DNA of 10,292 bases from Microcaldota archaeon. GTDB taxonomy: Archaea > B1Sed10-29 > JACOVT01. Under the pieces are notes generated by a model. It made no database searches. It worked only from the letters and a program-made list of their open reading frames with translations, and was not told the origin of the DNA. Positions 1-6,280 of this stretch are shown here, in pieces; position 1 is the first letter of the stretch, and each line of letters starts with the position of its first letter. The stretch is from NCBI GenBank assembly GCA_016177165.1, contig JACOVT010000088.1, positions 1 through 10,292 on the forward strand, read 5' to 3'. The position numbers and the translations under genes were made by a program.

Positions 1-1
1 C

Positions 2-1342
2 GTTAATGGATGGATTTCCAAACCGGACGCATCATTCGCAGAATCGCTGGGGTCGCAGAGGGACTTTGTCCAGAAAGCGCTGGATGAGAAGCTGTACGAT
101 CTTGTCGGAAAGCTGGGGGAGCAGGGGTTCAACAGCGAGCGGTTTGACCGCGTCACCGAGTTGACGAAACAGGTGCTCATCGTGCCGGTGTCGGCGAAAA
201 CTGGCGAGGGTTTCTCGGAACTGCTACTCTTTCTTGCGGGGCTCTCGCAGAGGTTCATGGAGAAGAAGCTGCATGTCGATCTGGACGCGCCGGCCATCGG
301 GACAGTTTTGGAGGTAAAGAAAACCGAGGGGCTTGGACCGAGCGTCGACGCGATCATTTACGAGGGGTCTATAAGCTCCGGCGATGGGATTGCCGTTGCC
401 ACCACAGACGGGCCGATCGTGACCAAGGTGCGCGCGCTGCTGCAGCCCGCGCCGCTGGAAGAGATCCGTGATCCGAGGAAGAAGTTCAAGAGCGTTGAAC
501 GGGTCAGCGCGGCCGCTGGCGTGAAAGTCGCCGCGCCCGGTCTGGAGAAGGCCATATCGGGCTCGCCGCTGTTTGTGGTTCCTGCCGGAAAAGAGGCGGA
601 GTTCCTAGGCAAGGTGCGCGCAGAGGTAGAGTCTGCCGTGATAGAGACCGAGAACGTCGGCGTGATCGTCAAGACCGACGCGCTCGGTTCGTTGGAAGCG
701 CTTGCCAGCCTTTTCTCCAAGGAAAACATCCGCATCAGGCGCGCCGGGATTGGAGGACTTACCAAGCGAGATGTTGCCGAGGCAAGAAGCGTCAGGTCGC
801 AGGACCGCTATGCAGGGGCTATATTCGTGTTCAACTCCGCCGCAGAGGCGGCACTCAGGAGTGAAGCCGAAAACGAGGGCGTGCCGGTGTTTGAGGGAAA
901 GGTGGTCTACTCGCTCATAGACGACTACAAACGCTGGGAAAATGAGGAGAAGAAACGCGAAAGGAGTGAGCAGCTGGCGCGCTATGTTTTCCCAGCCAAG
1001 CTCCGCATAATTCCGGGCAACGTGTTCAGGGCAAGCAAACCAGCTGTCGTCGGGGTAGAGGTGATATCGGGCGCGCTGAGGCCAAAGTATTCACTGATCA
1101 ACGAAGGCGGGGAGCGCGTCGGGACTGTAGAGAGCATCCAGATTGAAAAGAACAGCGTTGACAAGATAGAGGCTGGCGCGAAAGCGGCCGTGGCCATCGG
1201 GGGCGCGACGGTTGGGCGCAACCTGAAGGAAGGCATGCTCCTCTACTCTGACGTCCCCCGCGAGCAGCTCTACGAGCTGCTGGAAAGGTCGGGCGAGAAA
1301 GAACTAATTAAGGAAATACTAAGAATAAAGGAGGGTAGGTAA
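2..1342 (+). CDS. infB: Translation initiation factor aIF5B (IF2-like GTPase), 5' end cut by window
   Basis: This GTPase promotes ribosomal subunit joining and initiator-tRNA placement in the archaeal cytoplasm. The frame is open from base 2, giving 446 codons, about three quarters of the usual ~600-residue protein. The missing part holds G1-G4, and the window seems to begin just after the NKxD motif. Visible in order are the G-domain end with G5 (VPVSAKTGEGF, bases about 182-214), domain II (starting APAIGTVLEV), domain III (GVIVKTDALGSLEAL to VYSLIDDYKRW) and domain IV (FPAKLRIIPGNVFR to the end). A TTG at 161 lies mid-domain and is not the start. The TAA stop abuts the ATG of a 19-codon ORF. 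No intein or insertion is visible in the part seen. Identification is firm. Confidence 0.97.
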   Translation, partial: VNGWISKPDASFAESLGSQRDFVQKALDEKLYDLVGKLGEQGFNSERFDRVTELTKQVLIVPVSAKTGEGFSELLLFLAGLSQRFMEKKLHVDLDAPAIGTVLEVKKTEGLGPSVDAIIYEGSISSGDGIAVATTDGPIVTKVRALLQPAPLEEIRDPRKKFKSVERVSAAAGVKVAAPGLEKAISGSPLFVVPAGKEAEFLGKVRAEVESAVIETENVGVIVKTDALGSLEALASLFSKENIRIRRAGIGGLTKRDVAEARSVRSQDRYAGAIFVFNSAAEAALRSEAENEGVPVFEGKVVYSLIDDYKRWENEEKKRERSEQLARYVFPAKLRIIPGNVFRASKPAVVGVEVISGALRPKYSLINEGGERVGTVESIQIEKNSVDKIEAGAKAAVAIGGATVGRNLKEGMLLYSDVPREQLYELLERSGEKELIKEILRIKEGR

Positions 1343-1402
1343 ATGAAGCTCAAGAAAACAAGTTTTCTAACGTTTCATTCTGTGAAGGAGGAGTGGAAAT
1401 GA
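1343..1402 (+). CDS. Possible 19-codon leader ORF between infB and rps6e
   Basis: An ATG directly follows the infB TAA stop and opens a 19-codon frame, MKLKKTSFLTFHSVKEEWK. Its TGA (1400-1402) overlaps the rps6e ATG (1399-1401) as ATGA. A strong Shine-Dalgarno, GGAGGG at 1330-1335, lies 7 nt upstream, although these bases also encode the last infB codons. The rps6e Shine-Dalgarno (1387-1391) is inside the frame. The layout would suit a leader peptide coupling infB and rps6e translation, but a frame this short in a 56-bp gap can arise by chance. No homology was recognised and expression is unknown. Confidence 0.3.
   Translation: MKLKKTSFLTFHSVKEEWK
1353..1368. repeat. 7-bp perfect inverted repeat in the infB-rps6e gap
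   Basis: AGAAAAC, then AA, then GTTTTCT forms a perfect 7-bp inverted repeat 11 nt after the infB stop. As RNA it would form a short A-U-rich stem with a loop of about six bases, ending in a U-rich run. It could be a weak attenuator or processing site, or an operator for a dyadic regulator. The stem is weak, and function is inferred only from position. Confidence 0.35.
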
Positions 1403-1815
1403 AACTGGTCATAAGTGAGCCAAAAACAGGGAAAAGCTTCCAGACAGAACTGGATAAGGTAAAGTCCAAGGTGCTGAACGGCATGCGGGTCGGGCAGGAT
1501 CTGGACGGGTCGCTGATAGGCTGCGCAGGCTACAAGTTCCGCATAACCGGCGGAACCGACAAGGACGGGTTCCCCATGAGGGCCGACATGCTCGGGATGG
1601 AAAGAAAGCGGGTCCTGCTGTCCAAGGGCCCCGGGTTCAGGCCGGAGACAACCGGCGAAAGGCGCAAAAAAACCATACGCGGAAACACGATAGGCGAGGA
1701 CATTGCACAGGTCAACCTGAAAGTCGAGGCCGAAGGCGCGACACCTTTCGTGCAGCTGCTGGGGATAAGCGTGGAACCCAAGCCAGAAAAACAGGAGGAA
1801 AAATCAAATGCTTGA
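1399..1815 (+). CDS. rps6e: Small ribosomal subunit protein S6e (eS6)
   Basis: Structural protein of the archaeal 30S subunit, 138 residues and close to the usual archaeal length of about 125-135. It begins MKLVISEPKTGKSFQ and carries the S6e core segments GCAGYKFRITGGTDKDGFPM and the basic RRKKTIRGNTIGEDIAQVN, which identify the family. The C-terminal tail is Lys/Glu-rich. I chose ATG 1399 because GGAGG (1387-1391) sits 7 nt upstream; a GTG at 1393 would be too close to it. The stop lies inside the next gene: aIF2 gamma starts at 1808, an 8-nt overlap that implies coupled translation. S6e beside aIF2 gamma and aIF5B is a common archaeal arrangement. Confidence 0.96.
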   Translation: MKLVISEPKTGKSFQTELDKVKSKVLNGMRVGQDLDGSLIGCAGYKFRITGGTDKDGFPMRADMLGMERKRVLLSKGPGFRPETTGERRKKTIRGNTIGEDIAQVNLKVEAEGATPFVQLLGISVEPKPEKQEEKSNA

Positions 1816-3010
1816 GCAGGCAGAGGTCAACATAGGGACAGCCGGCCATGTGGACCATGGCAAGACATCGCTCGTGAAAGCTCTCACCGGGACTTGGACC
1901 GACAGGCATAGCGAGGAAATAAAACGCGGCATCACAATCCGGCTGGGTTACGCAGATGCGGTGTTCTACGAATGCGGCTCGTGCAGTGGTTTCGGCCGCT
2001 TCTCAAACGCCCCGCGCTGCGCGCAGGGTCATGAATGCAAGCCGCTAAGGAGGGTCTCATTTGTGGACTGCCCGGGCCATGAAGCATTGATGGCTGTGAT
2101 GATCACAGGTACGGCGATCATGGACGGCTGCATACTAGTAATTGCCGCCAATGAAAGCGTTCCGCAACCCCAGACGCAGGAACACCTGAACATACTCAAC
2201 ATGTCCGGCATACGCAATATAGTCATAGCGCAGAACAAGGTCGACCTGGTCTCAAAAGAGGAGGCGCTGAAGAACAGGCAGCAGATAGAGGAGTTCGTGC
2301 GCGGGTCCGTGGCCGAGAATGCCCCGATCATACCAGTGGCTGCGCACTACAACGTCAACATAGACGCGCTGATAGCGGCCATACAGGAAAGTATACCGAC
2401 TCCAAAAAGGGACGCGAAGAAAAAGTTCACGCTTCTTTCGGCAAGGTCTTTCGACATAAACAAGCCCGGAACCGGGATAGAAAAACTCAGGGGTGGCGTC
2501 ATAGGAGGTTCTGTAACGAGCGGCGAGGTAAGCGTCGGTGATGAGATAGAAATAGGGCCCGGCATCGAGGTAAAGGGCGAGTTCAAGCCGCTAAGGACGA
2601 AAGTAACCAGCCTCTCGACATCAACGGGCATCATAAGTACCGCCAAGCCCGGCGGCCTCATTGGCATCGGCACATCGCTGGACCCATCGCTTACTAAAAG
2701 CGACTCGTTGGTGGGCAGCGTGGTAACAAAGTCCGGGGAACTGCCACCGGTCACAAGGAAGCTTACCATAGACGCCGAGCTTTTCTCCAAAACTATAGCC
2801 GTTCCAGTTATAGAGAAGATCAAGCCAAACGAACCGATCGTAGTCAACATAAGGACTGCAATGACGGTCGGCATAGCGTCAGAAGTGCGCTCGCGACTCG
2901 TGACGCTAAACCTGAAGAAAGCGGTATGTGCCGAGAAAGGCGAAAGGGTTGCCCTGTCAAGGAAGATAGGGTCGCGCTGGGCGCTGATAGGGCATGGAAC
3001 CGTGCAGTAG
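1808..3010 (+). CDS. eif2g: Translation initiation factor aIF2 subunit gamma
   Basis: GTPase core of heterotrimeric aIF2, which carries Met-tRNAi to the small subunit. Its 400 residues match the family. Visible are G1 GHVDHGKT (13-20), the switch I segment RGITIRLGYAD (40-50), G3 DCPGH (87-91), G4 NKVD (143-146), and the two beta-barrel domains from about residue 205. The G domain has the zinc-knuckle insert typical of aIF2 gamma, but its second half is unusual: C56-x2-C59 is followed by C71, H75 and C77 instead of a plain CxxC. The G5 segment reads PVAAHYNVNID where most relatives have SA(L/Q)H, so the G5 serine is alanine. GGAGG at 1794-1798, 9 nt before ATG 1808, sets the start. The alpha and beta subunit genes are not in the window. 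Confidence 0.97.
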   Translation: MLEQAEVNIGTAGHVDHGKTSLVKALTGTWTDRHSEEIKRGITIRLGYADAVFYECGSCSGFGRFSNAPRCAQGHECKPLRRVSFVDCPGHEALMAVMITGTAIMDGCILVIAANESVPQPQTQEHLNILNMSGIRNIVIAQNKVDLVSKEEALKNRQQIEEFVRGSVAENAPIIPVAAHYNVNIDALIAAIQESIPTPKRDAKKKFTLLSARSFDINKPGTGIEKLRGGVIGGSVTSGEVSVGDEIEIGPGIEVKGEFKPLRTKVTSLSTSTGIISTAKPGGLIGIGTSLDPSLTKSDSLVGSVVTKSGELPPVTRKLTIDAELFSKTIAVPVIEKIKPNEPIVVNIRTAMTVGIASEVRSRLVTLNLKKAVCAEKGERVALSRKIGSRWALIGHGTVQ

Positions 3011-3021
3011 CGCCGGGTAGT

Positions 3022-3031
3022 GATTTAAAAA
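3022..3031 (+). promoter_or_regulatory. Candidate internal TATA box upstream of the PIN gene
   Basis: The 54-bp gap after aIF2 gamma contains GATTTAAAAA. Its centre near 3027 predicts a start around 3053, 12 nt before the TTG of the PIN gene. The gap also has a good GGGAGG at 3032-3037 with no in-frame start at a usable distance. That orphan site suggests either an internal promoter or an eroded start. Sequence evidence only. Confidence 0.35.
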
Positions 3032-3064
3032 GGGAGGAAAAAGTAATAGAGCAGCGGGGATTTC

Positions 3065-3424
3065 TTGGAGTTCTTGCTCGACACCAACTTCCTAGTCGTC
3101 CCAATCCGCTTCCACATTGACGTGTTCCACGAGATAAGGAAACACTACCCAAAGGCGGAATTCGCGGTGACTGATGGCGCCATGAGGGAGCTCCTGAAAC
3201 TCCATGAAAAGAAGGTTGCATCAAGGCTGTTGGAAAAAAACGGCGCAAGAGTCGTCCAAACTCGCGGGGGGGATGTCGACTCTGCCATGCTCGCGTATGC
3301 TGCGGCCAATGCGGCCGTCATATGCACAAACGATGCGGATCTGAGGTCGCGCTGCCGCTCGAAAGGAGTCAGAACAGTGTTTGTGAAGAAAAGGAAAACG
3401 CTAGGCGCTTCATGGGATTGGTGA
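3065..3424 (+). CDS. PIN-domain ribonuclease of the Fcf1/VapC9-like type
   Basis: 119-residue single PIN domain. Predicted metal-binding acidic residues are D6 (LLDTN), E42 (MRELLKL), D72 (DVDSAM) and D90 (TNDADL, possibly with D92), the usual constellation of an active PIN nuclease. This family is regularly found next to aIF2 gamma and Rpo7 in archaea and is related to eukaryotic Fcf1/Utp24, an 18S pre-rRNA endonuclease; a role in rRNA processing is inferred from that. No antitoxin gene is adjacent, which argues against a toxin. The only reasonable start is TTG at 3065, since the frame is closed by TAG at 3047 and LLDTN should lie at the N-terminus. GGGG at 3056-3059 could serve as a weak Shine-Dalgarno. 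The start codon is less certain than the gene. Confidence 0.88.
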   Translation: MEFLLDTNFLVVPIRFHIDVFHEIRKHYPKAEFAVTDGAMRELLKLHEKKVASRLLEKNGARVVQTRGGDVDSAMLAYAAANAAVICTNDADLRSRCRSKGVRTVFVKKRKTLGASWDW

Positions 3425-3434
3425 GGTGTGTTTG

Positions 3435-3974
3435 ATGAACCTTGTAAGGGACGTGTCTTCCGGAAAGAACCCGCCAGAAACGGTCAACGTTGTAGTGGAG
3501 AACCCGATGGGTTCTAACAACAAATACGAGGTTGACGAGAATGGCGGTTACATAAAGCTTGATCGCGTGCTTCATTCGGCCATGTATTGGCCCGTGGAAT
3601 ACGGGTTTATACCGCAAACGCGTTCCGGTGATGGGGACTCTCTGGACGCGATGGTGATAGCGACAAGGCCAACCTTCCCCGGCTGCGTAGTGGCATGCCG
3701 GCCCATAGGCGCCATTGACATGGAAGACGACGGCGGCAAGGACACCAAGATAATATGCGTTCCAATCGAAAAGCTTGAACCGCGGCTGGCTGAAATAAAG
3801 GACATAAACGACGTGCCGCTGCACGTGCGCAAGGAGATCGAACACTTCCTTGCCGACTATAAAAAGCTGGAGCCGGGCAAGTGGACCAAGATACAGGGCT
3901 GGCTGCCAAAATCCAAGGCGTTCGACCTCATAAGGAAGGATATAGAGGCGTTCAAAAAAGAGCAAAAGAAATAA
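3435..3974 (+). CDS. ppa: Family I inorganic pyrophosphatase
   Basis: Cytoplasmic Mg-dependent enzyme hydrolysing PPi to phosphate, which drives tRNA charging and nucleic-acid synthesis forward. It has 179 residues, typical for prokaryotic family I. By comparison with the E. coli enzyme, likely active-site residues are K30 and E32 (NNKYEVDE), R44, Y56 (VEYGFIP), D66, D68 and D71 in DGDSLD, the acidic DMEDDGGKD segment, and Tyr-Lys in ADYKKLEPGKW. The signature motif has Ser where Pro or Glu is usual (DGDPLD), a mild variant that keeps all three metal aspartates. ATG 3435 is preferred over GTG 3426 because AGGTG (3424-3428) lies 6 nt before it. It follows the PIN gene by 10 nt. Confidence 0.97.
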   Translation: MNLVRDVSSGKNPPETVNVVVENPMGSNNKYEVDENGGYIKLDRVLHSAMYWPVEYGFIPQTRSGDGDSLDAMVIATRPTFPGCVVACRPIGAIDMEDDGGKDTKIICVPIEKLEPRLAEIKDINDVPLHVRKEIEHFLADYKKLEPGKWTKIQGWLPKSKAFDLIRKDIEAFKKEQKK

Positions 3975-3975
3975 T

Positions 3976-3987
3976 GGTGATCTGGTG
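3976..3987 (+). promoter_or_regulatory. Ribosome-binding site plus GTG start of rpo7
   Basis: GGTGAT (3976-3981), complementary to a 16S tail ending AUCACC, is followed after three bases by the GTG start at 3985. The same 12 bases, GGTGATCTGGTG, recur exactly at the S24e start (5241-5252), supporting GTG as the true start in both genes. Confidence 0.75.
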
Positions 3988-4560
3988 TATTATTTGGTTT
4001 CTGTAAGGGACACCGTAAGGATACCGCCCCGGCTTTTTTCCCAGAACATGGAAGAGTCTATAATAAAGGCGTTGCGGGAACAACACGAAGGAAAGCTGGA
4101 TAAGGACATGGGTGTCATAATCAGCGTTCTCAACCCGCGGGAAATTGGTGAAGGGAAAATAGTGCCGGGCGATGGCGCTGCGCATCACGAAACCATCTTT
4201 GATGTGGTTGTTTTCAAGCCGGAACTGCACGAGCTAATCAAGGCAAAAGTTGCGGAGATAACCGAGTTCGGCGCGTTCCTGAGGTTCGGGCCAATTGATG
4301 GGCTCGTTCACGTTTCCCAAGTGACCGACGACTTCATGTCTTTCAACGCAAAGACAGGCGTCCTGACCGGAAAAGACTCCAAGAAGATGCTGCAAAAGAG
4401 CGACCTGGTGGCTGCACGAATAACCGCGGTTTCGATGAAAAACACTGTTACTGAAAGCAAGATCAACCTTACGATGAGGCAGCCCGGGCTCGGGAAAGAG
4501 GGCTGGGACAAGGTCAAGAGCGAGAAAAGCACACCACGCCCGCGCAAGAGGCGGAAGTGA
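3985..4560 (+). CDS. rpo7: DNA-directed RNA polymerase subunit Rpo7 (RpoE')
   Basis: Stalk subunit of archaeal RNA polymerase, homologous to eukaryotic Rpb7; with Rpo4 it aids open-complex formation and binds emerging RNA. The protein has 191 residues. The N-terminal tip domain covers residues 1 to about 80 (VRDTVRIPPRLF near the start), followed by an S1/OB RNA-binding domain from about 83 to 165 (KAKVAEITEFGAFLRFGPID, then GLVHVSQ). The C-terminus is a short basic tail, RPRKRRK. The start is a GTG set by GGTGAT three bases upstream. The stop overlaps the Shine-Dalgarno of spt4, and the Rpo7-Spt4 pairing is conserved in archaea. The Rpo4 gene is not here. Confidence 0.97.
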   Translation: MYYLVSVRDTVRIPPRLFSQNMEESIIKALREQHEGKLDKDMGVIISVLNPREIGEGKIVPGDGAAHHETIFDVVVFKPELHELIKAKVAEITEFGAFLRFGPIDGLVHVSQVTDDFMSFNAKTGVLTGKDSKKMLQKSDLVAARITAVSMKNTVTESKINLTMRQPGLGKEGWDKVKSEKSTPRPRKRRK

Positions 4561-4565
4561 AAAGC

Positions 4566-4754
4566 ATGGCTGAAAAGGCGTGCAAGAAATGCAGGCGAGT
4601 CACAGAAACAGACACCTGTCCGACTTGCAAGGACTCGACGCTGACAGCAAGCTGGAAAGGGTACGTCATCGTGTTCGACCCTAACAATTCGGAGATAGCG
4701 AAGAAGCTCGGCATAACAGTGCCCGGTAAATACGCGCTGCGATTGAGCAAGTGA
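4566..4754 (+). CDS. spt4: Transcription elongation factor Spt4 (formerly RpoE'')
   Basis: Small zinc protein of 62 residues, the normal archaeal size. It pairs with Spt5 (a NusG homologue) on RNA polymerase to keep elongation processive. A four-cysteine zinc ribbon is formed by C6-x2-C9 and C18-x2-C21. The segment WKGYVIVFDPNNSEIAKKLG, ending in PGKYALR, is diagnostic: in the family it forms the strand and helix that contact Spt5. ATG 4566 is chosen over GTG 4557, because GAAGTGA just upstream serves as Shine-Dalgarno and contains the rpo7 stop (4558-4560). Confidence 0.96.
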   Translation: MAEKACKKCRRVTETDTCPTCKDSTLTASWKGYVIVFDPNNSEIAKKLGITVPGKYALRLSK

Positions 4755-4762
4755 TCTCTCAA

Positions 4763-5245
4763 ATGCTTACACTCACGCCGAGGGCAAGGGCATTGGTCAA
4801 AAAGCCCCTTGGAAGCCTGTACACCCGCCTGCCGGCAAGGAAGCGCGGGTTCCTGATAACTGTTGGGGATGACGTTTCCGCGCGCTTCATAAGGAAGGGA
4901 ATAATACCTGATGTTATAGTATACGACGGAAAGGTAAGGCGCATGCCTGCAGAGAGTGACTTTAACAAACTCATAAAAGGGGTAAAGAAAAGGGTAATAC
5001 TTGCAGTCAACCCGGCAGGCTGCATAACGGATGGCGCGTGGAACGCAATGCTAAGGTCTATAAAGCTAAGGGCAAAGCTGAGGGTAGTGGGCGAGGAAGA
5101 CCTGCTCACGCTTGCGGCAATCGCGCAAGCGCCCGCTGGCGCTGCTGTGTGGTACGGCCAGCCAGGTGTTGGGGCGGTAAGGGTGGACGTAAACTACAAA
5201 AGCCGCGCTCTTGCAGCCAAGGTTCTGGCAATGATGAAAAGGTGA
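4763..5245 (+). CDS. GTP-dependent dephospho-CoA kinase (DUF359 family)
   Basis: Last step of archaeal CoA synthesis: phosphorylation of dephospho-CoA using GTP. The family, formerly DUF359, was assigned this role in Thermococcus and is unrelated to bacterial CoaE. In 160 residues it shows the family blocks KKPLGSLY (13-20), VGDDVSARFIRKGIIPDVIV (34-53) with DGKVRR, NPAGCITDG (83-91), GEEDLLTL (110-117) and YGQPGVGAV (131-139). The aspartates in the VGDD, YDGK and GEED blocks are the likely catalytic and metal ligands. ATG 4763 is preferred, since GTGAT (4751-4755), which includes the spt4 stop, sits 7 nt upstream; GTG 4751 would overlap that stop. Its place beside spt4 and S24e is standard in archaea. 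Confidence 0.93.
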   Translation: MLTLTPRARALVKKPLGSLYTRLPARKRGFLITVGDDVSARFIRKGIIPDVIVYDGKVRRMPAESDFNKLIKGVKKRVILAVNPAGCITDGAWNAMLRSIKLRAKLRVVGEEDLLTLAAIAQAPAGAAVWYGQPGVGAVRVDVNYKSRALAAKVLAMMKR

Positions 5246-5252
5246 TCTGGTG
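5241..5252 (+). promoter_or_regulatory. Ribosome-binding site plus GTG start of rps24e
   Basis: GGTGAT (5241-5246), then CTG, then the GTG start at 5250. It is identical to the rpo7 site and contains the stop TGA (5243-5245) of the upstream CoA kinase, so termination and reinitiation occur within about ten bases. Confidence 0.75.
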
Positions 5253-5543
5253 AAAATAGAGGTTGTTGCAGAAAAAAAGAATGAACTGCTCCGCAGGAGA
5301 GAGCTGGTTCTGGGCGTAAGCGACTATAAAAACACGCCAAGCCGCAAGGACATGGTGGCAGAGGTTTCGGCGCGCATGGGCGGCAAGGAAGCCTGCATCG
5401 TCGTAGAGACCCTGAGGCAGGAGTATGGCGCCCGCCGCGGCACTGCAAGGGTGAGGATTTACGATTCGGAGGAAGCGCTTAAGAACGCAGAACCAAAACA
5501 AAAGGAAAAGAAACAGAATGAAACTGCGTCTGAAAAGAAGTGA
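5250..5543 (+). CDS. rps24e: Small ribosomal subunit protein S24e (eS24)
   Basis: Structural protein of the archaeal 30S subunit, 97 residues. Diagnostic parts are the start (MKIEVVAEKKNELLRRRELV), the conserved TPSRKDMVAEVSARMG block, and GARRGTARVRIYDSEEALKNAEPK near the end, where the family ends with a tyrosine-containing strand and helix. The last 20 or so residues are a Lys/Glu-rich tail. The GTG start is fixed by GGTGAT three bases upstream. The TGA stop is part of the Shine-Dalgarno region of the next gene, S27ae, its usual archaeal neighbour. Confidence 0.96.
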   Translation: MKIEVVAEKKNELLRRRELVLGVSDYKNTPSRKDMVAEVSARMGGKEACIVVETLRQEYGARRGTARVRIYDSEEALKNAEPKQKEKKQNETASEKK

Positions 5544-5548
5544 TTTGA

Positions 5549-5749
5549 ATGGCTGAAAAGGAAAAGGGCGGCAGGCCGGTTGTCTGGTTCGACGTCAAGG
5601 GAGCAAAGCTGGAGCGAAAGAAACAAACGTGCCCCAAGTGCGGGGATGGCTACTGGATGGCCGAACATAAGGACAGGGTGCATTGCGGACACTGCGGCTA
5701 TACCAGATGGAAGTCCAAGGAACAACCCGCCCTAGACAAAAAGAGCTAG
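5549..5749 (+). CDS. rps27ae: Small ribosomal subunit protein S27ae (eS31)
   Basis: Zinc-ribbon protein of the 30S subunit, equivalent to the ribosomal part of the eukaryotic ubiquitin-S27a fusion; no ubiquitin is attached, as is normal in archaea. In 66 residues it has CPKCGDGYWMAEHKDR followed by HCGHCGYTRWKS, the full CxxC...CxxC ribbon with the conserved AEHKDR. It is slightly longer than many archaeal copies because of an N-terminal Lys/Gly/Arg-rich lead and a C-terminal tail. ATG 5549 lies five bases after the S24e stop, with GAAGTGATTTG as Shine-Dalgarno region. Confidence 0.96.
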   Translation: MAEKEKGGRPVVWFDVKGAKLERKKQTCPKCGDGYWMAEHKDRVHCGHCGYTRWKSKEQPALDKKS

Positions 5750-5757
5750 TGTAGACC

Positions 5758-6276
5758 ATGACTGCAACGCTCCTCCTCTACGGGCTAATGGTCCTGCTCG
5801 TCATATACGGCGTGAGGAAGGAAAAAGGGAGCTGGCTGGAGCGAATCGGTTTCAGAAAAACAGTATTATGGAAAGACACGCTCATATCGCTCGGCTTCTT
5901 CGGCATTCTCTTTGGAATAGCGATCATTCTCAGCATTATATCCTACTCCATCGATTCCACTGACGCGGCAAAGGCGTCTGGAATAATCAGGCAGCTCGAC
6001 GTGGCCGAAGTCATCGTTACAATAGTGGCCGCTGCGTTCGTAGAGGAGATTTTCTTCAGGGGATACCTGCAGGCGAGGACAAACCTTGTTTTCGCCTCAT
6101 TCGTGTTCGGGTTCTTCCACATCGCGTTCGGGTCGCTGACCCAAGTTGTGGGCGCTTTCGTGCTCGGCGCTGTCCTCGGAATTGAATACAAAATCACCAA
6201 GTCCATCTACGCGCCCGTACTTTCGCACTTCTTATACGACTTGGCCGTTGTCCTGCTGGTGTTCGGGCTAGGGTGA
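5758..6276 (+). CDS. CPBP family intramembrane metalloprotease (CaaX protease/Rce1-like)
   Basis: Integral membrane protein of 172 residues with about five hydrophobic segments (roughly 2-19, 41-63, 83-95, 110-140 and 155-171). It carries the three CPBP motifs: E96-E97-x3-R101 (EEIFFRGYLQ), F117-x3-H121 (FGFFH) and H157-x3-D161 (HFLYD). These are the predicted glutamate and histidine active-site residues of Rce1-type proteases. The third motif has Asp where Asn is also common. Substrate is unknown; bacterial and archaeal relatives are linked to peptide maturation or bacteriocin immunity. The protein is short for the family but its motifs are intact. It lies 8 nt after S27ae and just before Kae1, interrupting a usual ribosomal/KEOPS pairing. 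Its Shine-Dalgarno is weak. Confidence 0.9.
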   Translation: MTATLLLYGLMVLLVIYGVRKEKGSWLERIGFRKTVLWKDTLISLGFFGILFGIAIILSIISYSIDSTDAAKASGIIRQLDVAEVIVTIVAAAFVEEIFFRGYLQARTNLVFASFVFGFFHIAFGSLTQVVGAFVLGAVLGIEYKITKSIYAPVLSHFLYDLAVVLLVFGLG

Positions 6277-6280
6277 CTTG

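Noticed and set aside
358..765. Minus-strand frame of 135 codons inside infB
   Set aside because: Shadow of domain II/III of aIF5B, with no independent support.
2347..2874. 175-codon minus-strand frame opposite aIF2 gamma
   Set aside because: Antisense shadow; Ser/Pro/Thr-rich composition typical of complement frames and no start signal.
2926..3120. 64-codon plus frame bridging aIF2 gamma and the PIN gene
   Set aside because: Overlaps both genes out of frame, has no start signal, and its sequence is just their shifted codons.
3065..3424. PIN protein as a VapC toxin
   Set aside because: No antitoxin gene is next to it, and the operon position with aIF2 gamma and Rpo7 fits the housekeeping Fcf1-like group.
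3369..3965. 198-codon minus-strand frame opposite the pyrophosphatase gene
   Set aside because: Antisense shadow of a clearly identified gene; its sequence looks like no known family, and its coordinates follow the codon pattern of ppa.
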